Positions 1 through 8,638 are shown, counted from the first letter of the stretch. The stretch is DNA of 28,187 nucleotides from Prevotellaceae bacterium (GCA_031255055.1 JAIRTG010000125.1:1-28187); one strand, 5' to 3'. Made by a program: numbers and translations. Notes: generated from the letters alone by a model not told the origin.

Positions 1-4
1 TATG

Positions 5-34
5 AAAAAAGAGGATAACTCGAAAGTAATCCTC
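5..34 (-). terminator. Rho-independent terminator of the left-edge small RNA
   Basis: Positions 11-20 pair with 25-34 as a 10-bp stem with one A-A mismatch and a short CGAA loop. On the minus strand the stem is followed directly by six U residues (complement of 5-10). The orientation fits a transcript running right to left from the promoter at 121-128. Confidence 0.7.
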
Positions 35-117
35 TAATATATGTTACAGTGTAACGCAGGAAGTTTATTGCTGACAGGTTGCTCCCCAGCAGAGCCTGCT
101 TCATCTTCAACTTCCTG
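5..117 (-). ncRNA. Candidate small structured RNA, ~110 nt, family not recognised
   Basis: Read on the minus strand, the segment starts just downstream of a TACCTTTG box (121-128). It folds into a 9-bp perfect closing stem (57-65 with 109-117). Inside that stem is a smaller hairpin (75-78 with 95-98, extended by 82-84 with 92-94). A separate GTTAC-ACT-GTAAC hairpin follows (43-55), then a terminator hairpin with a U tract (5-34). No open frame of useful length lies inside. Promoter, compact folds and terminator in the right order and spacing are what is seen; that it is an independent small RNA is inference. It does not carry the 4.5S/SRP core, a tmRNA tag or an obvious 6S bubble, so no family is assigned. 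It could instead be the leader of something truncated, but the terminator argues against that. Confidence 0.55.
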
Positions 118-120
118 ATA

Positions 121-147
121 CAAAGGTAAAATAAAAAATGATTCAAA
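121..147 (-). promoter_or_regulatory. Candidate Bacteroidetes promoter for the small RNA
   Basis: The minus strand reads TACCTTTG (complement of 121-128), an exact match to the TAnnTTTG -7 element of Bacteroidetes sigma-ABfr promoters. A TTTG on the minus strand (144-147) is the nearest -33 candidate, but the spacer is only 15 nt instead of the usual 19-21, so that half is weak. Predicted transcription start is near 114-117, at the base of the 9-bp stem. Confidence 0.5.
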
Positions 148-182
148 AAATAATACTCGAAAAATTTGGATTACAACATAGA

Positions 183-215
183 AGTGATTAATGCGGTTCG
201 TCGTGTTTAATCACT
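183..215. repeat. Hairpin made from the dispersed GTGATT/AATCAC repeat
   Basis: AGTGATTA and TAATCACT form an 8-bp inverted repeat around a GTTCGTCGTGTT-type loop. The words match the intergenic repeat family seen again near 1986-2078, 18968-18993, 24374-24430, 24773-24825 and 27437-27955. It lies between the two divergent promoters here. Confidence 0.5.
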
Positions 216-217
216 AT

Positions 218-248
218 TTTGCTTTCAATGAAATAAGCATTATTTTTG
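218..248 (+). promoter_or_regulatory. Bacteroidetes promoter for the AspT-type transporter
   Basis: TTTG (218-221), a 19-nt spacer and TATTTTTG (241-248) match the TTTG-N19-TAnnTTTG consensus exactly. Predicted start is near 255, giving a leader of about 50 nt before the ATG at 305. Confidence 0.7.
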
Positions 249-304
249 CACCGGATTTTTTAAAAATGAGCTATTAATTTAATTGTTTTCAGATTATTCA
301 TATT

Positions 305-1975
305 ATGGACTGGTTGATAGAACTAATTGTCGGAACGGGGATTGCTCATTCAATCCTGGTGATCGCACTGGTGATTTCGGTGGGATTGTTATTGGGTAAG
401 ATAAAGCTGTTCGGTATCTCGCTCGGAACGACGTGGATCCTCTTTTTCGGCATATTCCTGGGACATATCGGACTGCGATTGGACGAACATGTGCTCCATT
501 TCCTGAAAGAATTCGGACTGATCTTGTTTATCTATTCTATCGGAATGCAGGTAGGACCCAGTTTCTTTTCGTCGTTCAAACAGGGCGGCATTGCGCTCAA
601 TATGCTGGCGTCGGGCGTGGTGCTGCTGGGAGTGCTTATTACTTGTATTATATATGGTATAACCGGATTGCCTATTGCTACGATGGTGGGGATATTGTCG
701 GGAGCGGTGACCAATACGCCCGGTCTGGGGGCAGCACAGCAGACTTTTACCGATGCGACGGGAACCGCCGATCCTGCTATTGCGACTGCATACGCGGTTG
801 CCTATCCGCTGGGTGTGGTCGGAATCATCCTGAGCATCGTCTTGTTCAGGTATGTCTTTAAGATTAATCTTGATAAGGAAAATAGCGTCGCGGAGGATAA
901 TGATGCCGCTAAAATGACGGAGGCACATGTGTTCTCGCTGAAGGTGATGAATCCCGCTATCTTCGGGAAAAAGATCATGGAGACGAAGCGATTGGTCGAT
1001 AAGGAATTTGTTATTTCGAGGGTGCTGCATGCAAAAACCGAAGGTCTGGTTGTTCCTCAAACAGATACGGTGCTGGAGGAAAACGACAAAATACTGGTGG
1101 TCTCGAACTTGAAGAATATTGATGTGATTGAAGCGTTTATCGGACTGCGAATCGATATGGACGAGGGTGAGTGGAATAAATTGGATTCGCTGCTGGTCTC
1201 GCGCAGGATATCGATTACCAAGTCGGCTATCAACGGACGTTCTATCGGTAACTTGAGATTGCGGAATTTGTTCGGTATTAATATTACTCGCGTTAACCGT
1301 GCGGGCGTTGACCTGATTGCCGATTCGGGACTGCAATTGCAATTGGGCGACCGGGTTACGGTGGTGGGTTCGGAAGAGGCTATCGTTCATGTGGAAAAGT
1401 TTCTCGGTAACTCGTTGAAGCGACTCAGGGAACCGAATCTTATTTCGATCTTTATCGGTATTGTGTTGGGCGTACTTGCGGGAAGTATCCCTTTTATGAT
1501 TCCGGGTGTTCCGCAACCTGTGAAGCTGGGACTGGCGGGAGGGCCGCTCATTGTGGCGATCTTGATTAGTAAATTCGGACCGAAGTATAAGTTGGTGACT
1601 TATACCACAATGAGCGCTAACTTGATGTTGAGGGAGATCGGTATTGCGCTGTTCCTTGCTTGTGTGGGATTTGGTGCGGGAGAGAATTTTGTGGAAACGG
1701 TGGTGAACGGCGGGTATAAGTGGATTGGATACGGGGTTATTATCACTGTTGTGCCGCTGTTGATTGTTGGCTTTGTCGGACGAAAAGTGTGTAAGCTGAA
1801 CTATTTTACGCTGACGGGACTGATAGCAGGCAGTATGACCGACCCGCCGGCGCTGTCTTTTGCGAATACGGCGGCGGGTAACGATATTCCGGCGGTGAGT
1901 TATGCCACTGTCTATCCGCTTACGATGTTTCTGAGGGTGATCACGGCGCAACTGCTGATCCTTATTTTCCTTTGA
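305..1975 (+). CDS. AspT/YidE-family membrane transporter with two RCK_C domains
   Basis: A 556-aa inner-membrane protein of the aspartate:alanine exchanger (AspT/YidE/YbjL) family. It has the duplicated layout of that family: a hydrophobic N-terminal half (about 5-185), two cytosolic TrkA-C/RCK_C domains in tandem (about 208-285 and 290-372), and a hydrophobic C-terminal half (about 378-556). Each half carries the related signature, SGAVTNTPGLGAA near 132-144 and AGSMTDPPALSFANT in the second half. Length is normal for Bacteroidales members. Characterised AspT exchanges aspartate for alanine; the substrate here is unknown, and the RCK_C domains suggest control by a cytosolic ligand or nucleotide. 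The gene is monocistronic, with its own promoter at 218-248, and converges on yqeY. The ATG at 305 gives a start directly before the first membrane helix. Confidence 0.9.
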   Translation: MDWLIELIVGTGIAHSILVIALVISVGLLLGKIKLFGISLGTTWILFFGIFLGHIGLRLDEHVLHFLKEFGLILFIYSIGMQVGPSFFSSFKQGGIALNMLASGVVLLGVLITCIIYGITGLPIATMVGILSGAVTNTPGLGAAQQTFTDATGTADPAIATAYAVAYPLGVVGIILSIVLFRYVFKINLDKENSVAEDNDAAKMTEAHVFSLKVMNPAIFGKKIMETKRLVDKEFVISRVLHAKTEGLVVPQTDTVLEENDKILVVSNLKNIDVIEAFIGLRIDMDEGEWNKLDSLLVSRRISITKSAINGRSIGNLRLRNLFGINITRVNRAGVDLIADSGLQLQLGDRVTVVGSEEAIVHVEKFLGNSLKRLREPNLISIFIGIVLGVLAGSIPFMIPGVPQPVKLGLAGGPLIVAILISKFGPKYKLVTYTTMSANLMLREIGIALFLACVGFGAGENFVETVVNGGYKWIGYGVIITVVPLLIVGFVGRKVCKLNYFTLTGLIAGSMTDPPALSFANTAAGNDIPAVSYATVYPLTMFLRVITAQLLILIFL

Positions 1976-1985
1976 GCCGTAGTTG

Positions 1986-2057
1986 GTGTTTAATGATTAA
2001 AACATGGCGAATCGGTTCTAAACACGAATCACGACCACGATATTAATCATTAAACAC
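1986..2057. repeat. 14-bp perfect inverted repeat between convergent genes
   Basis: The 14 bases at 1986-1999 (GTGTTTAATGATTA) are exactly complementary to 2044-2057, with 44 nt between. The gap lies between the ends of the transporter gene and yqeY. There is no T tract on either side, so a classical terminator is not shown, although a hairpin here could act on both transcripts. The interior and right flank carry more CACGAATC words of the dispersed repeat family. Confidence 0.6.
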
Positions 2058-2072
2058 GAATCTCACGAATCT

Positions 2073-2537
2073 CTAACCATTCATCGCTGCTAAGAGTGAT
2101 TTTACTTTTTCGGAAATTGTTCTTCCTTCGGCTTTCCCCGATAGTTGCTTTGAGGCTATTCCCATGACTTTTCCAATGTCTTGAGGGCCGCTCGCACCGG
2201 TTTGCTTGATGATTTCGGTGATGACGGCTTCTAATTCTTCGCCGGTCATGGGCGCCGGCAGGTAGCGTTCTATGACGGCTGCTTCGGCCAGTTCGTTGTC
2301 GGCCAGATCCTGACGGTTTTGCTGGCTGTAGATTTCGGCGCTTTCTCTGCGCTGTTTCAGCATTTTCTGTAGTATCCTTAAAGCCTGTTCGTCGTGTAGC
2401 GTTCCGTCGGAACCTTTGGCTGTTTTGGCTTCCAGAAATTCTTTCTTTATTCCCCGAAGGGCTTCCAATGTTACTTTTTCACGTGCAAGCATCGCTGTTT
2501 TTATGTCGGCGCTTACTTTTTCAAATAGTTGTTTCAT
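2073..2537 (-). CDS. yqeY: GatB/YqeY domain protein
   Basis: A 154-aa protein of the GatB/YqeY family, about the normal length for the free-standing YqeY proteins (~150 aa). It resembles the C-terminal tail domain of the GatB subunit of the tRNA-dependent amidotransferase. The start is MKQLFEKVSADIKTAML, followed by the family's REKVTLEALRGIKKEF segment, and the C-terminal half holds GPQDIGKVMGIASKQLSGKAEGR. An upstream in-frame ATG at 2585 would overlap ftsZ and add 16 residues not typical of the family, so 2537 was chosen. It is the last gene of the dcw cluster, 20 nt after ftsZ, a position it often holds in Bacteroidetes. The exact cellular role of free-standing YqeY is not settled; a link to tRNA or RNA metabolism is inferred from GatB. 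Confidence 0.88.
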   Translation of the reverse strand: MKQLFEKVSADIKTAMLAREKVTLEALRGIKKEFLEAKTAKGSDGTLHDEQALRILQKMLKQRRESAEIYSQQNRQDLADNELAEAAVIERYLPAPMTGEELEAVITEIIKQTGASGPQDIGKVMGIASKQLSGKAEGRTISEKVKSLLAAMNG

Positions 2538-2557
2538 ATACGGTGGTTGTTTATGGG

Positions 2558-3907
2558 TTATTTTCTGTGGAGTTTCCGTTTCCACGCGGGTGTTTTTTCG
2601 AGGTCATCCAGCTTATCGTCGTTGTCCAGGTCGGAGAGTGTGATTGTTGGGAGATCTCTTTCGGCCATCTCGTTGTTTTCTTCTGTGAAGACGTTTTCTT
2701 CGATTTCTTTCCCGATGGTTGTTGTACGCTTGATTTTTTCGCCGTAGAAGCTACCGATTGCCTTTTTGATTTCTTCTTCTTTGTTGGGTCTGCCGGTTGT
2801 CTCTCCTCTGGTTTCGACTTTTGTCGGACGACTTGGGGGAATATTTTCTGCTTCTTCGGCATTTTTCCGTTCGTTTTGCCTGTCTTTGTGCTGTTTTGCG
2901 ATTTTGGAGGGCATGCCGGGTATGTCGCCGACTTCAAAGCCTGTGGCTATCAGGGTTATTTTTACATCGTCTCCCAGTTCGTCGTCGAAGGTGGCGCCCC
3001 ATATCACTTGTACGTCTGTTCCGACTTTGCCCATGAAGTGGTGTATTTCTTCCACTTCGTCCATCCTGATTTGGTTGGATGTGGAACAGTAGAGGCTCAG
3101 CAGGATTTTGCTGGCGCCGCTCACGTCGTTGGTGTTTAGCAGGGGCGAGTTCAGCGCGTTTTCGATGGCTTTTGAGATTCGGTGTTCTCCCGAAGCGCAC
3201 CCGGTGTTCATAATGGCGACGTTGCCGTCTTTCATGATGCTGTATACGTCGGCAAAGTCAGTGTTGATATATCCGGGTATGGTGATGATTTCGGCAATGG
3301 CTTTGGCGGCGTTTGTCAGTACGTCGTCGGCTTTGGCGAAGGCGTTGGATAGTTCCAGGTCGGGATATATGTCTTTTAGTTTTTCGTTGTTTATGACCAG
3401 GATGGCGTCGACGTGTTCGCTTAGGGCGGCGACGCCTTCCAGCGCTTGCCTGATTTTTAGGTTTCCCTCGAAGGCGAAGGGAATGGTGACGATGCCGACG
3501 GTGAGGATGCCCATGTCGTGCGCTACTTTCGCGACGACGGGTGACGCGCCTGTACCTGTTCCGCCTCCCATTCCGGCAGTGATGAATACCATTTTGGTGC
3601 TGTCTTGAAACATTGCCTGTATTTTGCTTAATGATTCTTCGGCGGCTTTTTTGGCTACTTCGGGGTTTCCTCCGGCGCCGAGTCCTTCGGTGGTGTTGCT
3701 ACCTAGTTGTATTTTGATGGGGACGGGCGATTTGATCAGCGCCTGATTGTCGGTGTTGCACACCACGAAGGAGACGTCGGTGATTCCTTGCCGGTACATG
3801 TGATTGACGGCGTTTCCGCCGCCGCCGCCGACTCCGATGACTTTGATGATGATGGTGTCGCTGATCAGTGGCAATTCTAACGGTAGATGGTCTATTATAT
3901 TTCCCAT
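2558..3907 (-). CDS. ftsZ: Cell division protein FtsZ
   Basis: A tubulin-like GTPase that polymerises into the Z ring at midcell. The 449-aa protein has an N-terminal nucleotide-binding domain with GVGGGGGNAVNHM (25-37) and the tubulin signature GGGTGTG (114-120), then the C-terminal GTPase-activating domain, a variable charged linker (about 335-435), and the C-terminal peptide TPAWKRKLHRK (439-449) by which FtsZ binds FtsA and other partners. The linker is rich in K, E and R, and the very basic C-terminus is the Bacteroidetes form of the conserved tail. It lies 15 nt downstream of ftsA, and the ATG at 3907 is the only start that keeps the N-terminal extension short. Expression presumably depends on the whole cluster; no separate promoter was recognised directly upstream. 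Confidence 0.97.
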   Translation of the reverse strand: MGNIIDHLPLELPLISDTIIIKVIGVGGGGGNAVNHMYRQGITDVSFVVCNTDNQALIKSPVPIKIQLGSNTTEGLGAGGNPEVAKKAAEESLSKIQAMFQDSTKMVFITAGMGGGTGTGASPVVAKVAHDMGILTVGIVTIPFAFEGNLKIRQALEGVAALSEHVDAILVINNEKLKDIYPDLELSNAFAKADDVLTNAAKAIAEIITIPGYINTDFADVYSIMKDGNVAIMNTGCASGEHRISKAIENALNSPLLNTNDVSGASKILLSLYCSTSNQIRMDEVEEIHHFMGKVGTDVQVIWGATFDDELGDDVKITLIATGFEVGDIPGMPSKIAKQHKDRQNERKNAEEAENIPPSRPTKVETRGETTGRPNKEEEIKKAIGSFYGEKIKRTTTIGKEIEENVFTEENNEMAERDLPTITLSDLDNDDKLDDLEKTPAWKRKLHRK

Positions 3908-3922
3908 GAGTGTATGTGTGTT

Positions 3923-5278
3923 TTAATAATTTATTTTTGCATCAAGTCGAACGGTACTGATTTTTTTTACCCTGTCTTTTTTGACCGATTTGGATTCCTG
4001 CTTTTTGGGTTTTTTGGCTGTCTGTTTTTTTTCCTCTTCGTTGAAAAAGTTGATGAAGCCCTGCGCCAGCGAATCGAAAATACGGGTTGTGTGTTTCGAT
4101 TTGTGTGTTTCGATTTGTTTTGCAGGGTTGTTCCGGTTGTCGTTGGCGAGCACAATTGTTCCGATGAGCTGGGCGTATTGGGGGTCGTAGAATTGTTCGT
4201 CGACGTCGTCGGCCAGCCAGTCGGAGTGGTTTCCGTATCGTACGGGCATGTTTGTTTTTTCTTCGATAAATTGGGTGATGCCGTTTAGTTTCGAGCCTCC
4301 GCCTGTGATGATGATACCGGCTTCGAGTTCTTGGTGTTGCTGTTGTTGCCGTATCCTGAAAAAGATCGGCTCTAACATGTCTTCGAGGCGTGCTTCGATG
4401 ATTCTGCCTAAAAAGCGGGTGGATATTTTAACCGTTTCTCTGTCGTTGAGTGTGGATGGAAACTGTACATTGACGGGGTTGGTGATACATTTTTCCATCG
4501 CGACTCCTTTTTTTTGTTTCAGGAGTTCGGCGTTTTTTTCGTTGATGCCGAGTTCGCAAATGTCGGCTGTGATTGCTTTGGCGCCGAGCGGCACGACGAT
4601 CATGTCTTGTAGAGCGCCTTCGTTGTAGATTGCCAGGGTTGTTGTGCCGGCTCCCATGTTGATAAGTGCGCATCCGTTTTTGCGTTCGTCGTCTTCGAGC
4701 AAAACGGTCGACAGGGCTTCGATACCCAGTGAACAGTGTTCGATTAGAATCCCTGTGCGGTCAAAACATTCGTTCAGGTTTGCTTTGATTTCTTTTTTGC
4801 CGATAATGGCGTTGTAGTCTATGTCCAGGATGCTTCCTTTTTTGCCGACGGGGTTTTCTACTTTTCCGCCGTCGATGTAATATGCCGCCGGGAATAGTTT
4901 GTAAACGTCTTTGTCTTTGAACGACAGCGTTTCTTCAAAACATTCGTCTCGGAGTTCGTTTATCAGGTGCTGGTTGATCGACTTGAGGCTGATGTCGAAG
5001 CTTTGGGAAAGCAGCCAGCAACGCATGCTTCTTGCGTTGATGCTGACGGCTACCCGGTTGATGTTTTTGATTCCCGAACTGTTTTGAAGCAGTTTTTGTA
5101 ACTCGTTTACGGCAAATGCTGCGCTTGTTTTTTGCTCAATAAGGCCTTTGTTGATGGCGGTGGTCTTTTTGCTTTCGGCTGCAAGTATTTTAATAGCGCC
5201 ATTTTCTTGCACTTCGACCGTGATGGCCAAAATCTGTGATGTGCCGAAATCGATTGCAGTTAATTCATTTTCTTTCAT
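3923..5278 (-). CDS. ftsA: Cell division protein FtsA
   Basis: An actin-like ATPase that tethers FtsZ to the membrane. The 451-aa product (start MKENELTAIDFGTS) shows the actin-fold motifs: phosphate 1 AIDFGTSQILAI (8-19), phosphate 2 NMGAGTTTLAIYN (207-219), and the adenosine loop GIIITGGGSKLNG (321-333). The SHS2/1C domain sits near 80-165. Residues about 397-414 (TRIFDSLAQGFINFFNEE) look like the amphipathic membrane-binding helix, but here it is followed by a Lys-rich tail of about 37 residues rather than ending the protein. An in-frame ATG at 5338 would overlap ftsQ and adds 20 unrelated residues, so 5278 is preferred; this leaves a 44-nt gap to ftsQ. ftsZ follows after 15 nt. Confidence 0.95.
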   Translation of the reverse strand: MKENELTAIDFGTSQILAITVEVQENGAIKILAAESKKTTAINKGLIEQKTSAAFAVNELQKLLQNSSGIKNINRVAVSINARSMRCWLLSQSFDISLKSINQHLINELRDECFEETLSFKDKDVYKLFPAAYYIDGGKVENPVGKKGSILDIDYNAIIGKKEIKANLNECFDRTGILIEHCSLGIEALSTVLLEDDERKNGCALINMGAGTTTLAIYNEGALQDMIVVPLGAKAITADICELGINEKNAELLKQKKGVAMEKCITNPVNVQFPSTLNDRETVKISTRFLGRIIEARLEDMLEPIFFRIRQQQQHQELEAGIIITGGGSKLNGITQFIEEKTNMPVRYGNHSDWLADDVDEQFYDPQYAQLIGTIVLANDNRNNPAKQIETHKSKHTTRIFDSLAQGFINFFNEEEKKQTAKKPKKQESKSVKKDRVKKISTVRLDAKINY

Positions 5279-5322
5279 ATTTCCGTGTCTTTTATTATTG
5301 ATAGTTATGGTAGAAATGTTGT

Positions 5323-6060
5323 TTATTTTTTTGTACATACGATCTGTCCGTCGTAGCGGAGGTCGATTTTCTTGTATCTGTCCCAGCCAATGATATTGAA
5401 TGTTTCATAAAGTTTATGCAGTTTATCTAATTTGGTTTTATAATTATCCAGACTTCCCAGCAGAATGACGGCATCGCCTACGCGGGTAACAAATTCGATG
5501 TTGTTGTTGTGCAGGACATTGATTTGTTCTAGTTGGGCGTTCCAGAAATCGTTTTTATCTAAAAAGGTTATAAAGTCGAACAGCTCTCCTTTTGCAAATT
5601 CTTCGTTGACTTTCCCTGTCACGATGGGAATATAGGCCGTAAAGTTGTTTGCTGTCGGGACTTTTGTTTTTTCGGCGTCGATGTAATAGTTTTCGCTTCC
5701 GATGATCCGAAATTTGGGGATGCGCTGGCTTATTTCGATGCACACATTGCCCGAAGGGGTGGTGTAGCTTTCGACGGATTTTATAAATCGGTTGTTTTGT
5801 ATGACGTTTTCTATCGACTCTGTGCTGATGTCTTTCAGCGGTTTTCCCGTCGGGTCAAGTCCGGCTTTGGCGATGAGCGACCGTATTTGATTTTCGCCTA
5901 TCAGTCGGTATTCCGGTTTGTCGGTGATGATGATTCTGACCTCTTTGCAATTTGTGTCGGACGGTTTGTCGGGAAATAAAAAAGCGAATATGAAAAGATA
6001 TGCCGAAACCGAAAACATTCCTGTCAGCGTCATTATTTTATATACGATTAATTTCCACAT
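5323..6060 (-). CDS. ftsQ: Cell division protein FtsQ
   Basis: A bitopic divisome protein linking the cytoplasmic ring to the septal synthases. The 245-aa product has a short cytoplasmic N-terminus, one membrane helix (about 7-30), a POTRA-like segment (about 40-115, including the I-x-x-N-x-F-I-K-S-V-E pattern near 87-100), and the FtsQ/DivIB periplasmic domain to the end. Sequence identity in this family is low in Bacteroidetes; the call rests on this layout and on its place between murC and ftsA. It lies 25 nt after murC. Confidence 0.9.
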   Translation of the reverse strand: MWKLIVYKIMTLTGMFSVSAYLFIFAFLFPDKPSDTNCKEVRIIITDKPEYRLIGENQIRSLIAKAGLDPTGKPLKDISTESIENVIQNNRFIKSVESYTTPSGNVCIEISQRIPKFRIIGSENYYIDAEKTKVPTANNFTAYIPIVTGKVNEEFAKGELFDFITFLDKNDFWNAQLEQINVLHNNNIEFVTRVGDAVILLGSLDNYKTKLDKLHKLYETFNIIGWDRYKKIDLRYDGQIVCTKK

Positions 6061-6085
6061 GGCGATCTAATAACAAATTACAAAT

Positions 6086-7477
6086 TTAAATGGTTTCTCT
6101 GTCTTTTTTTTTCAGTTCTTCTTTGATAAGAGGCGGCAAGGTGTCGATATCACCGGCTCCGAAAGTGACGACAACATCAAGTTCCAAGTCTTTGATGTGT
6201 GCTATCAGTTCTGTTTTTGAGTAGATCTTTTTGGCCGGAATGGTCACTTTATCCAGCATCATTTTGGCGTCGACGCCTGCTATGGGTTCTTCTCTGGCGG
6301 GGTAGATGTCCAGTAAAATCAACTGGTCCAAACCGGATAGAACGGTGGCGAAATCGTCGGCAAAGTCGCGCGTGCGACTGTAGAGATGCGGCTGAAAAAT
6401 GCCTGTCATCTTTCTGCCCGGAAATGCTTCGCGAATGGATGAGATGCTTGCTTTCAATTCGCCCGGATGATGTGCATAGTCGTCGATATAGAAAAAACGG
6501 TCCGACTTGTAGATGACGTTGAATCGCCTGTAAACGCCCGAATAGGAAGAAATTCCTGTTCTGAGTTCGTCGCTGCTCACGCCGCAAAGCCATGCCAGCG
6601 TCATGGCGGCAATGCTGTTTTCGACGTTGATGCGTATCGGGGAGTTCAATCGCACATCGTTGATGCGTGCTGTCGGAGCAACAAAATCAAATAAAAATTC
6701 TCCGTTCGTCAGCCTGATGTTGTCTGCATAAAAATCGCTTTCCTTATCGTCCTGTGAATAGGTATAAATCTTTATTTTTTCGGCGCTGCGCGGATGTATG
6801 TCCACATTTTTGTGCATCACCAGCGAACCGCCCGGACGGATGAGCGATGTGAAATGTTCAAAGCTTTCGCAAAAGGCTTCGGCTGTGCCGTAAATGTCCA
6901 GATGGTCGGGTTCGGTCGATGTTATCAGGGCCATGTATGGCGACAGGTGATGAAACGAACGGTCGTACTCGTCGGCTTCGACAACAACCCAATTGCTCTC
7001 TCTCGAAAGGAGCAGGTTGGTATTGTAGTTGTTTGCGATGCCGCCCAAAAAGGCGCTGCAAGAAACGGCCGACTGATGTAGTAAATGCGCCGTTATGGTC
7101 GATACGGTTGTTTTTCCGTGCGTTCCCGCCACACAGATTGCTTTGTGGTCTTTTGTGATGCGTCCCAACACTTCCGAACGTTTACGGATGTCGAAATTAT
7201 TCGATTTGAAATAGCATAACAAGGCGCTGTCGGCGGGAATGGCGGGCGTGATTACTACCAATGTCGTATCGGGGTTTGTGAATTTATCGGGAATTTTACT
7301 CACATCGTCGCTGAACGCTACTTCGATAGTTTCGTTCTGCAGTTCTTTTGTCAGGTTACTTTCTGTACGGTCATAACCTGCAACGTCATATCCTTTCGAT
7401 TTGAAATAGCGGGCAAGGGCGCTCATGCCAATGCCGCCGATACCTATAAAATAATATCTTGAATAGTTTTTTTTCAT
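6086..7477 (-). CDS. murC: UDP-N-acetylmuramate--L-alanine ligase MurC
   Basis: A cytoplasmic ATP-dependent ligase adding L-alanine to UDP-MurNAc, the first amino acid of the stem peptide. The 463-aa protein has the N-terminal Rossmann motif GIGGIGMSALA (12-22), the ATP-binding GTHGKTT (118-124), the Mur ligase middle domain with EADEYDRSF, and the C-terminal domain containing DDYAHHPGE. GTHGKT rather than GTNGKT is the MurC/Mpl type; the cluster position and the normal MurC length favour MurC. It sits 36 nt after murG and 25 nt before ftsQ. Confidence 0.96.
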   Translation of the reverse strand: MKKNYSRYYFIGIGGIGMSALARYFKSKGYDVAGYDRTESNLTKELQNETIEVAFSDDVSKIPDKFTNPDTTLVVITPAIPADSALLCYFKSNNFDIRKRSEVLGRITKDHKAICVAGTHGKTTVSTITAHLLHQSAVSCSAFLGGIANNYNTNLLLSRESNWVVVEADEYDRSFHHLSPYMALITSTEPDHLDIYGTAEAFCESFEHFTSLIRPGGSLVMHKNVDIHPRSAEKIKIYTYSQDDKESDFYADNIRLTNGEFLFDFVAPTARINDVRLNSPIRINVENSIAAMTLAWLCGVSSDELRTGISSYSGVYRRFNVIYKSDRFFYIDDYAHHPGELKASISSIREAFPGRKMTGIFQPHLYSRTRDFADDFATVLSGLDQLILLDIYPAREEPIAGVDAKMMLDKVTIPAKKIYSKTELIAHIKDLELDVVVTFGAGDIDTLPPLIKEELKKKDRETI

Positions 7478-7513
7478 TTCGACTTTATACTATAACAGTA
7501 TCCGAATGTGATT

Positions 7514-8608
7514 TTAAATCAGGTTTAATATTTCGTCAACAATTCTTCCTGCCGAATCCTCTTGTGCCATTTTGCTAATGTTGGCGGACAGGGCATTCAA
7601 TTTTTCGTCATCGGCAATCGTTTCCAGCGCCGTATCAATTAGTTTGTTTTTTGCTTCGGCGTCGGTAATCATGATTGCGGCGTCTTTTTTCACCAGCGCC
7701 AGCGCGTTTTGTGTTTGGTGATCTTCGGCCACGTTTGGCGAAGGAACCAAAATGCACGCTTTCCCCAGTAGGCAAAGTTCGGAGATGGCGCCGGCGCCGG
7801 CTCTCGAAATAACCAAATCGGCAACACTGTAGGCATAGTCCATCTGTGCGATGAAGTCTGTTACAATGATGTCCGGATGACGCAGATGCTCGACAGACCG
7901 GCGGGCTTCTTCAATGTAAAACTTGCCTGTCTGCCATATAAACTGTATGCCCGATGTGTCCAATTTGTTCAATCCTGCAATGATACTCTGATTGACCGTT
8001 CTTGCTCCCAAACTTCCGCCTACAACCAATATTGTTTTTTTATCGGTGTCCAAGCGGAAGAAATCAAATGCTTCTTTTGCTTTCGGTGTGGTTGCCAACA
8101 AGTTTTGCCTTACCGGATTTCCGGTCAGAACAATCTTTTCTTTCGGGAAAAAACGTTCCATGCCTTCGTAGGCTACGCATATCTTTTTTGCTTTTTTGGC
8201 CAGCAGTTTATTGGCTACGCCTGCGTATGAGTTTTGTTCCTGTAACACGGTCGGGATGTTGAGTTTTCCTGCAGCGTTCAGGGTTGGGGCGCTTGCATAA
8301 CCGCCTACGCCAATCACTACATCGGGGCCGAAATGCTTCACGATGCTTTTTGCAAGGCGCTGACTTTTGAAATAGTTTCTCAAAACGTTGATGTTTTTCA
8401 ATAACTTTTTCCTGTTGAGTCCACTCACCGGCAATCCTTCTATTTTATAACCTGCGGCAGGCACTTTTTCCATTTCCATTCTGCCTTCGGCTCCTACAAA
8501 TAGTATTTCGGCGTCGGAACAACGCTTTTTCAACTCGTTTGCAATGCTTATCGCCGGAAAGATGTGTCCGCCGGTTCCGCCTCCGCTTATTATAAACTTA
8601 TTTTTCAT
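7514..8608 (-). CDS. murG: Lipid II synthase MurG
   Basis: A GT28-family glycosyltransferase on the inner face of the cytoplasmic membrane. It transfers GlcNAc from UDP-GlcNAc to lipid I, making lipid II. The 364-aa protein shows the first G-loop GGGTGGH (9-15), the QEQNSYAGVANK segment (123-134), a second G-loop GGSLGA (197-202), and the donor-binding SRAGAGAISE (268-277) followed by PSPNVAEDHQTQNA. Length and domain order are normal. It is 30 nt downstream of ftsW and is followed by murC. Confidence 0.96.
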   Translation of the reverse strand: MKNKFIISGGGTGGHIFPAISIANELKKRCSDAEILFVGAEGRMEMEKVPAAGYKIEGLPVSGLNRKKLLKNINVLRNYFKSQRLAKSIVKHFGPDVVIGVGGYASAPTLNAAGKLNIPTVLQEQNSYAGVANKLLAKKAKKICVAYEGMERFFPKEKIVLTGNPVRQNLLATTPKAKEAFDFFRLDTDKKTILVVGGSLGARTVNQSIIAGLNKLDTSGIQFIWQTGKFYIEEARRSVEHLRHPDIIVTDFIAQMDYAYSVADLVISRAGAGAISELCLLGKACILVPSPNVAEDHQTQNALALVKKDAAIMITDAEAKNKLIDTALETIADDEKLNALSANISKMAQEDSAGRIVDEILNLI

Positions 8609-8638
8609 ATTGCCGATGATTTTTTAGTTACACAGTTT

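Noticed and set aside
5..117. SRP (4.5S) RNA or tmRNA
   Set aside because: The conserved SRP domain IV core and a tmRNA tag frame are absent.
389..1951. 520-codon open frame antisense to the transporter gene
   Set aside because: Its product is Arg/His/Gln-rich without any domain, and it mirrors a well-supported transporter gene. It is a compositional shadow.
2468..3139. Phe/Cys-rich plus-strand frame of 223 codons over ftsZ
   Set aside because: It is antisense to conserved ftsZ, and its odd composition is that of a reversed coding sequence.
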